This document shows positions 16,138-26,284 of a DNA stretch of 64,000 nucleotides, piece by piece (positions within the stretch are counted from its first letter, which is position 1; each line of letters opens with the position of its first letter). The DNA is from Allorhizobium sonneratiae (GTDB lineage Bacteria > Pseudomonadota > Alphaproteobacteria > Rhizobiales > Rhizobiaceae): positions 1 through 64,000 of the forward strand of contig NZ_JAMKOJ010000007.1 in assembly GCF_023700755.1 (NCBI RefSeq), read 5' to 3'. Under the pieces are notes generated by a model. The model made no database searches and was not told where the DNA came from. It saw nothing but the letters and a program-made list of their open reading frames with translations. Position numbers and translations under genes: made by a program.

Positions 16138-19100
16138 ATGTCCCAAACCACGACGCCGCATCAAGCGCCCCGCGACATCGACCATAACGATGCCATCCGC
16201 GCCCCCTATCTCACCATCGATGAATTGCGTGACAAGGCGAAGGCGCTGGCAAGCGAGGTTTCAGGTACGCTGCCGGGCTTTTTCGATTTCGAATTTTTTG
16301 CCCGTCACAAGGAAAATGAGCGGGAAATCCTGCGCGTTTACCGCACAACGGCGGTGGATGTTGAAGCCGGGGCGACAATCACGCCCGCCGCCGAATGGCT
16401 GCTCGACAATCACTATATCATCGAAGAGGCCATTCAGGAGGTCCGGCGCGATTTTCCGCGGCGCTTCTACAAGCAGCTGGTGATGACGAAGGTCGGCGAC
16501 CGGATCATTCCCCGCGTTCTGGCGCTGGCCTGGCTTTATGTGGCGCATACCCATTCGACCGTCACCCGCGACGGGTTGACGGCGCTGGCGGAAGGCTATC
16601 AGAGCGAAACACCGCTGCAGATCGGTGAGCTTTGGGCTCTGCCCTCCATGGTGCGCTATGTGCTGGTCGAAAATCTGCGGCGGATTTCCACCCGCGTCGA
16701 GCAGTCGCGCCAGATGCGCCGAAAGGCCAATGCCGCCGCCGACGAGGTGATCCGCCTGACCGATGAGGCGGCCTGCCGCGACTATCTGGCGACGCTGGAG
16801 CCGCTGGCCGACGACAATACCTTCGCCACGCAGTTCCTTTACCGGTTGCGCAACGGCTCGCAGACCTCGGCTCTGGCTGTCGAATGGCTGGAAAAGCGGC
16901 TGGAACTGAACGGACGCACGCCCGAAGAGGCGATGGCCGCCGAACATAACCGGCTGTCTTCCGGCAATGTCACCATGGGCAGCATCATCAAGGGGCTGCG
17001 CACCATTGACGACACCGAATGGTCTGTCTGGGTTGAAGAGGTCAGCCATGTCGACAAGATCTTGCGCACGCACAGCGATTACGAGGCGCTGGATTTCGGT
17101 TCGCGCAACAGCTATCGCACCACCATTGAAAAACTGGCACAGCGATCGGAAAAGACCGAGCTGGACATTGCCCAGACCGCAGTCGATCTGGCGGTTTCTG
17201 CGGCAACCGAGTCTGGCGGGGACAGCGATGCGCCCTCCAATGTCGGTAGTTTTCTGGCTGGTGACCGGCGCCAGGAGCTGGAACGCGCCGTCGGTTACCG
17301 GGTGCCGATCCACACCGCGCTGACGCGTGCTTTCAAGCGGCTGCACTGGCTGGCGATTGCCCTTCCGGTTCTGGCGCTGACGGCGCTGGCGCTGGCGCTG
17401 GTTGCCTGGTATCTGTCCTATGCCGGTCTTTCCCTGCCGCTGATCGTTGTTCTGGTGGCGCTGTTTGCGCTACCGGCCTCGGAAGGGGCGACGGGACTTT
17501 TCAACACGCTCGCCACCTATATGATGAAACCGGCCCGTCTGGTCGGCTATGAATTCAAGGAGGGCATTCCGGCGCAGGCGCGCACCCTCGTTGCGGTTCC
17601 CTGCCTGATTTCCAAGCGCGACCATGTCGATGAACTTGTGCGCAATCTTGAGGTCCATTATCTGACCAATCCGCGCGGCGAGGTCTATTTCGCCCTGCTC
17701 AGCGACTGGCCGGACGCCAAGACCGAAGAGAGCGAAGCCGATCTCGAAGTGCTGGAATATGCCAAGCGCGAAATTGCCGCCCTCAATACCCGCTATCGTG
17801 ATGCCGGCAGAACGCCTTTCTATCTGCTGCATCGCCGCCGCCTGTTCAATCCGCAGGAAGATTGCTGGATGGGCTGGGAGCGCAAGCGCGGCAAGCTGCA
17901 CGAGCTGAACCTTCTGTTGCGCGGCGACAAGGACACTTCCTATCTGCCGGGCGCCAATACGGTGCCGGAGGGTGTGCAATATGTTATGACGCTTGATGCC
18001 GATACCAGGCTGATGCGCGATGCTGTCACCAAGCTGGTCGGCAAGATGTATCATCCGATCAACCGGTCGGTGCATGATGCGAAAACGGGCCGCGTCATCA
18101 GCGGTTACGGCATTCTCCAGCCGCGTGTGACGCCCTCGCTAACCACGGGCAAGGACGCCTCTGTGTTCCAGCGGGTGTTTTCGACCAATCGCGGCCTTGA
18201 TCCTTATGTTTTCACTGTCTCCGACGTCTATCAGGACATTACCGGCGAAGGCAGCTTCACCGGCAAGGGGCTTTATCACGTCGATGCCTTCGAGACGGCG
18301 ATCAAGGGTAGGATCGATGAAAACACCATCCTCAGCCACGACCTGCTGGAAGGCTCGTTTGCCCGCTGCGCGCTGGTGACCGATGTCGAGCTGGTCGAGG
18401 ATTTCCCCATTCGCTACGAGGTGGAAATCTCGCGCCAGCATCGCTGGGCCCGTGGCGACTGGCAGCTCATTCCCTATATTCTCGATCCCGGTCGCGGCAT
18501 TACCGCGCTGGGGCGCTGGAAAATGGTCGACAATCTGCGCCGGTCGCTGACCCCGATCGCCTGGTTTGCCGCCTCGATCATCGGCTGGTTCGCCATGGAC
18601 CCGCTCGACACGCTGATCTGGCAATTGCTGCTGATCTTCAGCCTCTTCGTTGCCCCGACCATTTCGCTGATCAATGCGCTGGTGCCGCGCCAGACCGATA
18701 TCGTGCCCGCGGCACATTTCCAGTCGCTGCTGAATGACATGAAGGGCGCCAATGCCCAGGTTGCGCTTCGCATTGTCTTCATCGCCGACATGGCCTGCAT
18801 GATGGCCGATGCGATCATCCGCTCGATCTACCGCATGACGGTGAGCCGCAAGCTCTTGCTCGAATGGCGCACGGCAGCCTCGATCCAGTCGGTGGCGCAG
18901 GGCAGCATTCTCACCTATTACAAGACCATGCGCTATGCGCCGGTGCTGGCGATTGCCGCTTTCGCGCTCGCCTGGGGCGAGGCGGGTTATAGTGCGCTGG
19001 TTGGTCTGCCGTTCACGCTGATGTGGGCGCTGTCGCCGCTGGTTGCCTGGTATGTCAGCCAGTCTGCCGAGACCGAAGATCGTCTTGAAGTGCCGGACGA

Positions 19101-22100
19101 GACCAAGGTGGAACTGCGCCGCATTGCGCGCCGCACCTGGCGCTATTACGAAACCTTCGCCAATGCCGGCGAACATTATCTGCCGCCGGACAATTTTCAG
19201 GAAACGCCGGAGCCGATCGTGGCGCGGCGTACCTCGCCGACCAATATCGGTGTCTTCCTGCTCTCCATCGTCTCGGCGCGGCATTTTGGCTGGCTGAGCT
19301 TCGAGCAGACCATCGAAAAGCTCGAACAGACCATCGGCACGGTGGAACGGATGGACAAATTCCGCGGCCATCTGTTCAACTGGTATCATACCGACACGTT
19401 GAAGCCGCTCGGCAACCGCTATATTTCGGCGGTCGACAGCGGCAACCTTGCCGGTCACCTGATCGCCGTCTCCTCTGCCTGCCGTCACTGGGCGGAGGCG
19501 CCTTCCGCCTATCTGCAGGGCAATCTCGACGGCATCGGCGATGTCGGCGGCATTCTGCTGGAAGCGCTGAAGGATCTGCCCGACGACCGCAAGATCGTCC
19601 GTCCGCTGCGCACACGGCTGATGGAGCGCATCACCGGCTTCCTCAATGCGCTTGAAACGGTCAAGCGCGAGCATGAATTCGCCTCGATCCAGGTGGCGGA
19701 TCTGACGGTTCTGTCGCGCGACATTCAGAAGCTTGCGGCAAACCTGCATCATGAACTGCGCTCCGACAACAGCACCGACGTGTTGCGCTGGAGTGAATCG
19801 CTGGTGGCGGTCTGTGAGGCCCACAAGGCTGACAGCGGCTTCGATCTCTCCGATATCGAGCCGCTTCGCCTGCGGCTTGCCAGCCTGCGCGACCGGGCCC
19901 GCAGCCTCGCTTTCTCGATGGATTTCGCCTTCCTGTTCCGCAAGGAGCGGCGGCTTCTGTCCATCGGCTACCGGGTCGAAACGCTGGAACTGGACGAGGC
20001 CTGCTACGACCTTCTCGCGTCCGAAGCGCGTCTGACATCGCTGTTTGCCATTGCCAAGGGCGATCTGCCGACCGAGCATTGGTACAAGCTGGGCCGTCAG
20101 GTGGTGCCGATCGGCTCACGTGCGGCGCTTGTTTCGTGGTCCGGCTCGATGTTCGAATATCTGATGCCGCCGCTGGTCATGCAGGAGCGTCAGGGCGGGA
20201 TTCTCAACCAGACCAACAATCTGATCGTCAAGGAGCAGATGAATCACGGCAAGCGGCTGAATATTCCCTGGGGGATTTCGGAAGCGGCCTTCAACGCCCG
20301 CGACCATGTTCTGGCCTATCAATATACCAATTTCGGCGTTCCGACGCTGGGTCTGAAACGCGGTCTTGGCCAGAATGCCGTCATCGCACCCTATGCCTCG
20401 ATCCTCGCCAGCCAGTATGATCCGGAAGCAGCAGCCGACAATCTGCGCAAGCTGAGAGCGCTCGGCGCGCTGGGCCAGTATGGCTTCCATGATGCGGTGG
20501 ATTTTACCCCGACCCGTGTGCCGAAGGGCAAGACCTGCGCGGTGGTCTACAACTATTATGCCCACCATCACGGCATGTCGATTGCGGCAATTGCCAATGT
20601 GACCTTCAACGGGCTCCTGCGTGAGCTTTTCCATGCCGATCCGGTGATCGAAGCGGCTGAGCTGCTGTTGCAGGAAAAGGCACCACGCGAAATTCCGGTG
20701 ATGAGCGGCAAATACGAGCCATCCACCCCCGGCAAGGGGCAGGCCGATCTGCTGCGGCCTGAAATCCGCATGATCAGCGAGCCGCTGGCCAAGGACCGCG
20801 AACTGGTCCTGCTTTCCAACGGTCATTATTCGGTGATGCTGACGGCAACCGGCACCGGCTTTTCGCGCTGGAACGGGCTGACCGTTGCCCGTTTCAAGCC
20901 TGACCCGACCGAGGATCGTTCCGGCACCTTCATCTTCCTGCGCGATACAGCAAGCGGCGAATGGTGGTCGGCAACGGCTGCCCCCCGGCGTGCAGCCGAG
21001 GAAAAGAGCCGCGTCGTCTTCAGCGACGACAAGGCCGAATTCACCAAGACGGTCGGCACGTTGACCTCGACGGTCGAATGCGTGGTTGCCACCGAGCATG
21101 ATGCCGAAGGCCGCCGCGTGACCCTGCTCAATACCGGCACGGAAGACCGCTTCATCGAAGTGACGTCCTATATGGAGCCGGTGCTGTCGAGCGACGATTC
21201 CGACATTGCCCATCCGGCCTTCTCGCGCATGTTCATCAAGACCGAGCTTGGCCGCCGCGGCGATGTGATCCGGGTGGAGCGCAAGAAGCGTTCGCCGAGC
21301 GATCCGGATATCTGCGTGGCGCATCTGGTGTCCGACGATTCCGGCCAGAGCCGCACCACCGAGTTTGAAACCGACCGCTATCGCTTCATCGGTCGGGGCC
21401 GCACGCTTTCCGAGGCTGCCGCCTTCGATCCCGGCGCAACGCTTTCGGGCACTCAGGGTTATACGCTGGACCCGATTGCTTCGCTGCGCCGCAGCGTGCG
21501 CGTTCCGGCAGGCAAGAAGGTGACGCTGGTTTACTGGACCATCGCCGCTCCCAGCCGTCAGGAAGTCGATGCAGCGATCGAGCGCTATCGCCATGCCGAT
21601 GCCTTCAATCATGAAATGCTGCATGCCTGGACCAGAACCCAGGTCGAGATGCGCCATATCGGCATCACCTCGCAGCAGGCAGCCGCCTTCCAGCATCTGG
21701 GACGCTATCTGATCTATCCCGACATGCATCTGCGTGCCGATCCGGAAACGGTGCGCGCCGGTCTTGCCTCGCAATCGACGCTCTGGCCGAATTCAATCTC
21801 GGGCGATTATCCGATCTTTGCCCTGCGCATCAATGACGAGATGGATGCGGAGGTGGTCAAGGAGGCGCTTTCTGCTCAGGATTACCTGATGCGCCATGGT
21901 GTCGTGACCGATCTGGTCATTTTGAACGAGCGGGCCGCATCCTACGCCCAGGATATGCAGCATGCGCTGGAGCAACTGGCCGAAAGCATGCGCTCCAAGC
22001 AGGCGGAAGGCGGCCAGAGCCATGTCTTTACCGTGCGCCGCGATCTGATGGACGAAAGCGGCTGGAATGCGGTGCTGGCCGCTGCCCGTGTCGTCTTCCA

Positions 22101-24630
22101 TGCCAAGAACGGCAAGATCACCGATCAGGTCAAGCATGCCATTGAACTCTTTGCCGCCACGCGCGGAGCCGACGCCGTCGATACCGACTGGTATCCGCCG
22201 GTGCCGGTCATGGCCGGGCGCGAGACCCGTCCCGAGATTGTGGTGGACGGCTCCGATCTCGATTTCTGGAACGGTTACGGCGGTTTCAGCGCCGACGGTT
22301 CGGAATATGTCGTGCGGCTTTCCCCCGGTCAGGCAACGCCGCATCCGTGGATCAATGTCATCGCCAACGATACGTTCGGTTTCCACGTCTCGGCGGAAGG
22401 GGCTGGCTTCAGCTGGAGCACCAATTCGCGTGACTATCAGCTGACCCCCTGGTCCAACGACCCGGTTGCCAACCGCAGCGGTGAGACCTTCTATGTCGCC
22501 GATCTCGAAAGCGGCGAGGTTGTCTCGCCGATTGCCTCGGCCAGCCATCGTGACGATGCCGCCTTTGAAGCACGTCACGGCATTGGTTACAGCCGCTTCT
22601 CGACCGAAGCGGTCGGCCTCAAGCTCGAACTGGCGATGACGGTCGATCAGGCCGAGCCGGTGCGTTACACCGCGCTCACCATCCGCAACACAGGCGACAC
22701 GCCACGGCGTCTGCGCAGCTACGGCTATGTCGAATGGCTGCTCGGCATCAATCCGATCCGCACAACCCCCTTCATTCTGACGTCGCGGGATGAGGAAAGC
22801 GGCGCACTCTTCGCCTCCAACCCCTACAGCATCGACTATTCCGGTCGCGTTGCCTTCTTCACCGCGATCGAGCCGATGAGTGGCTTTGCCTCCAGCCGTC
22901 GCGAATTCATCGGACGGCACGGCTCGCTGAAAATGCCGCAGGCGGTGTTCAAGGCCTCGCCCCTTTCCGGCTCTATCGATCCGGAAGGCGATGCCTGCTC
23001 GGCATTGGCGGTCGATATCGAACTTCAGCCCGGTGAAGAAAAGACCATCACCTTCCTGATGGGCGATGCCGAAACGGCGGATCAGGCACGTTCTGTACTC
23101 GCCAAAGCCAAGGCCAAGGGCTTTGCCACGGCGCTTGACGAGGCAAAACGCTTCTGGGGCGATGTCACCGGCCGGATCAAGGTCAAGACCGGCGACAAGT
23201 CGTTTGACAATCTCGTCAATCACTGGCTGCCTTATCAGACGCTCGGCTGCCGCATCAAGGCGCGCGTCGCTTTCTATCAGGCCTCGGGCGCCTATGGGTT
23301 CCGCGACCAGTTGCAGGATAGCCTTGCCTTCCTCACCACCGAACCGGCGCTGGCCCGCCGCCAGATCCTGACGGCTGCCTCGCGCCAGTTCAAGGAAGGC
23401 GATGTGCAGCATTGGTGGCTGCCTAAGACCGGTGCCGGTATCCGCAGCACCATTTCTGACGATGTGGTGTGGCTTGCCTATGCGATCCACGCCTATATCG
23501 AGGCAACGGGTGAGGCGGCGCTGCTCGACGATGAGGTTGCCTTCCTCGACGGGCCGACACTGGCGATTGGCCGTCACGACGCCTTCTTCAAGCCGGAGGT
23601 TTCGACGGAAAAAGCCTCGCTTTACGAACATGCCGCCCGCGCGCTCGACCTTGCCGTCAGCCGCACCGGCACCAACGGCCTGCCGCTGATCCTCGGCGGC
23701 GACTGGAATGACGGCATGAACCGGGTGGGCGTTGCCGGTCGCGGCGAAAGCGTCTGGCTCGGCTGGTTTCTGGCGCATGGCCTCACCGTCTTTGCCCCTT
23801 ATGCCGAGGCACGCGGCGATCAGGCAAGGGCCGAACGTTGGCGCGAGCGGCTGAAGAGCCTGAAAGCGGCGCTGGAAAAGGCGGGCTGGGACGGTGAACA
23901 TTATCGTCGTGGCTATTTCGACGAGGGCGATCCGCTCGGCTCCGACCTGTCGGATGAGTGCAAGATCGACGCCATTGCCCAGTCCTGGTCGGTTCTCTCC
24001 GGCTTCGGCGATCCCGAACGCCAGCAGAAGGCGATGGATGCGGTGATGAAACGGCTGGTGGATGAGGAGAACGGCATTGTCCGCCTGTTCACCCCCGCCT
24101 TTGAAAACAGCCGTTTCGATCCGGGCTATATCGGCTCCTACCCGCCGGGCGTGCGCGAAAATGGCGGTCAATATACCCATGCCGCGATCTGGACAGGGCT
24201 TGCCTTTGCCAAGCTTGGCCGCACGGAAGAGGCCTGGAAGGTCTTCTCCATGCTCAATCCGGTGCATCATGCCGAAAGCCGCGAGGAAGCGGAGCGCTAC
24301 CGCGTCGAGCCTTATATCGTCACCGCCGATGTCTATGGCGGGCCGGGCTATGAAGGTCGCGGCGGCTGGAGCTGGTATACCGGCTCCGGCGGCTGGCTCT
24401 ATCGCTTTGCGCTGGAAGGCATCCTCGGCATTCACCGTCAGGGCGAAGCGCTGGCGCTACGTCCCAATCTGCCTGAAAAGCTCGATCGGTATGAGGCGGA
24501 GGTCACGATTTCCGGCAAGACGGTTGCGCTTGATGTCAGCCGCAAGGCCGATGGCTCAGGCTATGAGGTGACGGCTGATGGTAAAGCCGTTGCTGCCTCG
24601 GGCGACAGTTTTGTCGTGACGCTCGGGTGA
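16138..24630 (+). CDS. ndvB: Cyclic beta-1,2-glucan synthase NdvB/ChvB
   Basis: Giant inner-membrane enzyme that starts, elongates, trims and cyclises beta-1,2-glucan from UDP-glucose. 2830 residues, within a few residues of known NdvB/ChvB. About 400 cytoplasmic residues precede two membrane helices at about 402-450. The glycosyltransferase 84 domain starts near 481 and contains TLDADTRLMRD near 616 and RQHRWARGDWQ near 765. Further membrane helices lie at about 806-850 and 934-974. The long C-terminal half holds the glucan-handling modules. It ends in a GH94 phosphorylase-like domain with GGDWNDGMNRVG near 2517, which in this family sets ring size. The start ATG has only a weak upstream AAGAGA. 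Frame is uninterrupted. The product would leave the cell through NdvA. Confidence 0.98.
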   Translation: MSQTTTPHQAPRDIDHNDAIRAPYLTIDELRDKAKALASEVSGTLPGFFDFEFFARHKENEREILRVYRTTAVDVEAGATITPAAEWLLDNHYIIEEAIQEVRRDFPRRFYKQLVMTKVGDRIIPRVLALAWLYVAHTHSTVTRDGLTALAEGYQSETPLQIGELWALPSMVRYVLVENLRRISTRVEQSRQMRRKANAAADEVIRLTDEAACRDYLATLEPLADDNTFATQFLYRLRNGSQTSALAVEWLEKRLELNGRTPEEAMAAEHNRLSSGNVTMGSIIKGLRTIDDTEWSVWVEEVSHVDKILRTHSDYEALDFGSRNSYRTTIEKLAQRSEKTELDIAQTAVDLAVSAATESGGDSDAPSNVGSFLAGDRRQELERAVGYRVPIHTALTRAFKRLHWLAIALPVLALTALALALVAWYLSYAGLSLPLIVVLVALFALPASEGATGLFNTLATYMMKPARLVGYEFKEGIPAQARTLVAVPCLISKRDHVDELVRNLEVHYLTNPRGEVYFALLSDWPDAKTEESEADLEVLEYAKREIAALNTRYRDAGRTPFYLLHRRRLFNPQEDCWMGWERKRGKLHELNLLLRGDKDTSYLPGANTVPEGVQYVMTLDADTRLMRDAVTKLVGKMYHPINRSVHDAKTGRVISGYGILQPRVTPSLTTGKDASVFQRVFSTNRGLDPYVFTVSDVYQDITGEGSFTGKGLYHVDAFETAIKGRIDENTILSHDLLEGSFARCALVTDVELVEDFPIRYEVEISRQHRWARGDWQLIPYILDPGRGITALGRWKMVDNLRRSLTPIAWFAASIIGWFAMDPLDTLIWQLLLIFSLFVAPTISLINALVPRQTDIVPAAHFQSLLNDMKGANAQVALRIVFIADMACMMADAIIRSIYRMTVSRKLLLEWRTAASIQSVAQGSILTYYKTMRYAPVLAIAAFALAWGEAGYSALVGLPFTLMWALSPLVAWYVSQSAETEDRLEVPDETKVELRRIARRTWRYYETFANAGEHYLPPDNFQETPEPIVARRTSPTNIGVFLLSIVSARHFGWLSFEQTIEKLEQTIGTVERMDKFRGHLFNWYHTDTLKPLGNRYISAVDSGNLAGHLIAVSSACRHWAEAPSAYLQGNLDGIGDVGGILLEALKDLPDDRKIVRPLRTRLMERITGFLNALETVKREHEFASIQVADLTVLSRDIQKLAANLHHELRSDNSTDVLRWSESLVAVCEAHKADSGFDLSDIEPLRLRLASLRDRARSLAFSMDFAFLFRKERRLLSIGYRVETLELDEACYDLLASEARLTSLFAIAKGDLPTEHWYKLGRQVVPIGSRAALVSWSGSMFEYLMPPLVMQERQGGILNQTNNLIVKEQMNHGKRLNIPWGISEAAFNARDHVLAYQYTNFGVPTLGLKRGLGQNAVIAPYASILASQYDPEAAADNLRKLRALGALGQYGFHDAVDFTPTRVPKGKTCAVVYNYYAHHHGMSIAAIANVTFNGLLRELFHADPVIEAAELLLQEKAPREIPVMSGKYEPSTPGKGQADLLRPEIRMISEPLAKDRELVLLSNGHYSVMLTATGTGFSRWNGLTVARFKPDPTEDRSGTFIFLRDTASGEWWSATAAPRRAAEEKSRVVFSDDKAEFTKTVGTLTSTVECVVATEHDAEGRRVTLLNTGTEDRFIEVTSYMEPVLSSDDSDIAHPAFSRMFIKTELGRRGDVIRVERKKRSPSDPDICVAHLVSDDSGQSRTTEFETDRYRFIGRGRTLSEAAAFDPGATLSGTQGYTLDPIASLRRSVRVPAGKKVTLVYWTIAAPSRQEVDAAIERYRHADAFNHEMLHAWTRTQVEMRHIGITSQQAAAFQHLGRYLIYPDMHLRADPETVRAGLASQSTLWPNSISGDYPIFALRINDEMDAEVVKEALSAQDYLMRHGVVTDLVILNERAASYAQDMQHALEQLAESMRSKQAEGGQSHVFTVRRDLMDESGWNAVLAAARVVFHAKNGKITDQVKHAIELFAATRGADAVDTDWYPPVPVMAGRETRPEIVVDGSDLDFWNGYGGFSADGSEYVVRLSPGQATPHPWINVIANDTFGFHVSAEGAGFSWSTNSRDYQLTPWSNDPVANRSGETFYVADLESGEVVSPIASASHRDDAAFEARHGIGYSRFSTEAVGLKLELAMTVDQAEPVRYTALTIRNTGDTPRRLRSYGYVEWLLGINPIRTTPFILTSRDEESGALFASNPYSIDYSGRVAFFTAIEPMSGFASSRREFIGRHGSLKMPQAVFKASPLSGSIDPEGDACSALAVDIELQPGEEKTITFLMGDAETADQARSVLAKAKAKGFATALDEAKRFWGDVTGRIKVKTGDKSFDNLVNHWLPYQTLGCRIKARVAFYQASGAYGFRDQLQDSLAFLTTEPALARRQILTAASRQFKEGDVQHWWLPKTGAGIRSTISDDVVWLAYAIHAYIEATGEAALLDDEVAFLDGPTLAIGRHDAFFKPEVSTEKASLYEHAARALDLAVSRTGTNGLPLILGGDWNDGMNRVGVAGRGESVWLGWFLAHGLTVFAPYAEARGDQARAERWRERLKSLKAALEKAGWDGEHYRRGYFDEGDPLGSDLSDECKIDAIAQSWSVLSGFGDPERQQKAMDAVMKRLVDEENGIVRLFTPAFENSRFDPGYIGSYPPGVRENGGQYTHAAIWTGLAFAKLGRTEEAWKVFSMLNPVHHAESREEAERYRVEPYIVTADVYGGPGYEGRGGWSWYTGSGGWLYRFALEGILGIHRQGEALALRPNLPEKLDRYEAEVTISGKTVALDVSRKADGSGYEVTADGKAVAASGDSFVVTLG

Positions 24631-24646
24631 TGGACAATTCAGCAGG

Positions 24647-24675
24647 AAAAGCCGGTCGAAAGACCGGCTTTTTTT
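24647..24675. terminator. Bidirectional terminator between ndvB and the MFS gene
   Basis: Stem AAAAGCCGGTC / GACCGGCTTTT with GAAA tetraloop and T7 on the plus strand. It overlaps the stop codon of the convergent MFS gene and serves ndvB best. Confidence 0.92.
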
Positions 24676-26101
24676 ATGCGCTGCGATTGGCGGGATAAGG
24701 GGTGCGCAGGAGAAGAAGGAGACCGCCACCAAGAAACAGGATCAGCATGGCCATACCGGCCCGGGCCGAGCCGCTGGCAGCGGTGACCAGCGAAAAGGAC
24801 AGGGTTGCCATGAAGCTCGTCGCCCGACCTGAAAGGGCATAGATGCCGAAATAACGTCCCGCTTCGTCAGGGGTGATGCTGCGGGCGAGATAGGAGCGCG
24901 AAGAGGCCTGAACCGGGCCGAAGGCAAGGCCGATCAACACGCCATAGAGAATATAGGCCTTTTCGGCATAGGTGGAAAACAGGCCGCCGGTCTCGTGAAC
25001 CGGCAGGCTGATCAGGCCGAAGGCGGTAAAATCCCTGCCGGTGGAAACGATGCCGACAGAGGCTGTCAGCAAAAGGACAAGGCTGATGATCACCATGACC
25101 TTGGAGCCGAACAGCCCATCGAGACGGCTGGCGGCAAGGCAGCCGAAAATCGCCACGACATTGAGAATGATGCCATAGATGCCGATTTCCATGGTCGACC
25201 AGCCGAACATGCCCGCGGCAAAGACGCCGCCAAGGATCAGCACGCCGTTCACTCCGTCCTGATAGACCATCCGGGCCAGCAGAAAACGGACAATGCCGGG
25301 TCGTCTGCGCACATCGCCAAGGGAGGCAGCAAGATCGGCGATGCCGGCGCGTACGGCCTTCGCCAGCCTCTCCCCTTTCGGATGATCCGGGGTGAAGAGG
25401 AACATCGGCAGGATGAAGAGAAAATACCAGATCGCGGCAATCGGCCCGGTGATGCGGGCATCCTCGCCGGTTTTGGGATCGAGTCCGAAAAGCGGCGGCA
25501 ATCCCAAAAGCGTCTTGCCCGTTTCAGGATTGGCGGCCAAGAACAGAACCACGGTGATCAGCACGATCATGCCGCCGAGGTAGCCAAGTCCCCAGGCGGT
25601 GTTAGATATGCGCCCCACGGCAGTCGCAGGCACCAGTGATGGCATCATGGAATCGTTGAAGACGATGGAAAATTCTGCCGCAATCGACGCCAGACTGAAG
25701 AACACCAGCGGATAGAGCATGGATGTGCCGGGGGCGGCCTGCCAGAGCATCAGCAGGCAGATGATCTTGATTGTGGCAAAAAACGCAATCCATGGCTTGC
25801 GTGCGCCGCTTCTGTCGGCAATCGCGCCGAGAACGGGTGACAAAAGCGCAATGAACAGCGAGGCAACCGTTGCGGCATTGCTCCAGGCGGTCTGGGCACT
25901 CACCGGATCATGGGTGAAGCGGGAGACGAAATAGGGGCCGAAAATGAAGGTGGTGACAACGGTGAAAAAGGGCTGGGCTGCCCAGTCAAAAAACATCCAG
26001 CCGAAGATGCCGGATTTGCTGGCGGGCAATGCAGGCGTTGTGATGTGGCTATCCTTTGGCAGATTTGCCTGAACTTGTGCCTGCTGCTGACCGTCATTCA
26101 T
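24674..26101 (-). CDS. MFS transporter, UMF1/Atg22-like family
   Basis: Inner-membrane major facilitator with about 12 hydrophobic helices. From the ATG at 26101 it has 475 residues; the frame continues upstream to 26239, but that part is only the 105-bp repeat read through. After a polar N-terminus comes the family hallmark IFGWMFFDWAAQPFFTVV, then YFVSRFTHDP, an NDSMMPSL segment and RSYLARSITPDEAGRYFG. This hallmark is shared with UMF1-type transporters; substrates of bacterial members are not established. A structured repeat (26120-26224) lies directly in its upstream region. It follows the glutamate dehydrogenase in the same direction after 183 bases. Confidence 0.88.
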   Translation of the reverse strand: MNDGQQQAQVQANLPKDSHITTPALPASKSGIFGWMFFDWAAQPFFTVVTTFIFGPYFVSRFTHDPVSAQTAWSNAATVASLFIALLSPVLGAIADRSGARKPWIAFFATIKIICLLMLWQAAPGTSMLYPLVFFSLASIAAEFSIVFNDSMMPSLVPATAVGRISNTAWGLGYLGGMIVLITVVLFLAANPETGKTLLGLPPLFGLDPKTGEDARITGPIAAIWYFLFILPMFLFTPDHPKGERLAKAVRAGIADLAASLGDVRRRPGIVRFLLARMVYQDGVNGVLILGGVFAAGMFGWSTMEIGIYGIILNVVAIFGCLAASRLDGLFGSKVMVIISLVLLLTASVGIVSTGRDFTAFGLISLPVHETGGLFSTYAEKAYILYGVLIGLAFGPVQASSRSYLARSITPDEAGRYFGIYALSGRATSFMATLSFSLVTAASGSARAGMAMLILFLGGGLLLLLRTPYPANRSA

Positions 26102-26119
26102 TACCCGTCTCTCCCGCTC

Positions 26120-26224
26120 CTGCATCATGCCTGAAATCGGGTGAGATTGAAGGTGAACATGATGCAGCAGATTAAAACTGTTACAGCGACTTTTGTGCGC
26201 CCTATTGGGCGCACGGCGCTGTAA
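26120..26224. repeat. 105-bp structured intergenic repeat, copy 1
   Basis: Ends CTGCATCATG and GGCGCTGTAA. Contains one long imperfect palindrome (26120-26167) and a second compact hairpin (26183-26222) with arms GTGCGCCC / GGGCGCAC inside an ACAGCG / CGCTGT pair. It aligns without gaps with 38599-38703 (both 105 bases, about 89 identities by hand). It sits 19 bases upstream of the MFS start, so it would be in that gene's leader or promoter. The pattern resembles rhizobial intergenic mosaic elements (RIME-type); that assignment is from memory. Confidence 0.88.
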
Positions 26225-26284
26225 GCGGGAGACTGGCATTCTGCCCCCTGCAGTTCAAGGGGCAGAGGCTTTTGTTGTATACCT

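Noticed and set aside
21793-24435. 880-residue open frame antisense to ndvB
   Set aside because: It mirrors the codon bias of ndvB, has no recognisable domain or ribosome site, and the sense frame is a full NdvB. The same holds for the long antisense frames at 18139-20079 and 20116-21774.
16138-24630. NdvB as an unusual giant novel enzyme
   Set aside because: Size, membrane layout, GT84 and GH94-like motifs match the well-known cyclic beta-1,2-glucan synthase.
26162-26224. 20-codon ATG-to-TAA frame inside the 105-bp repeat, also present in the second copy (38641-38703)
   Set aside because: Both copies keep the frame, but the changes between them preserve stem pairing and are not biased to silent positions. 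With no ribosome site, it is better explained by RNA or DNA structure.
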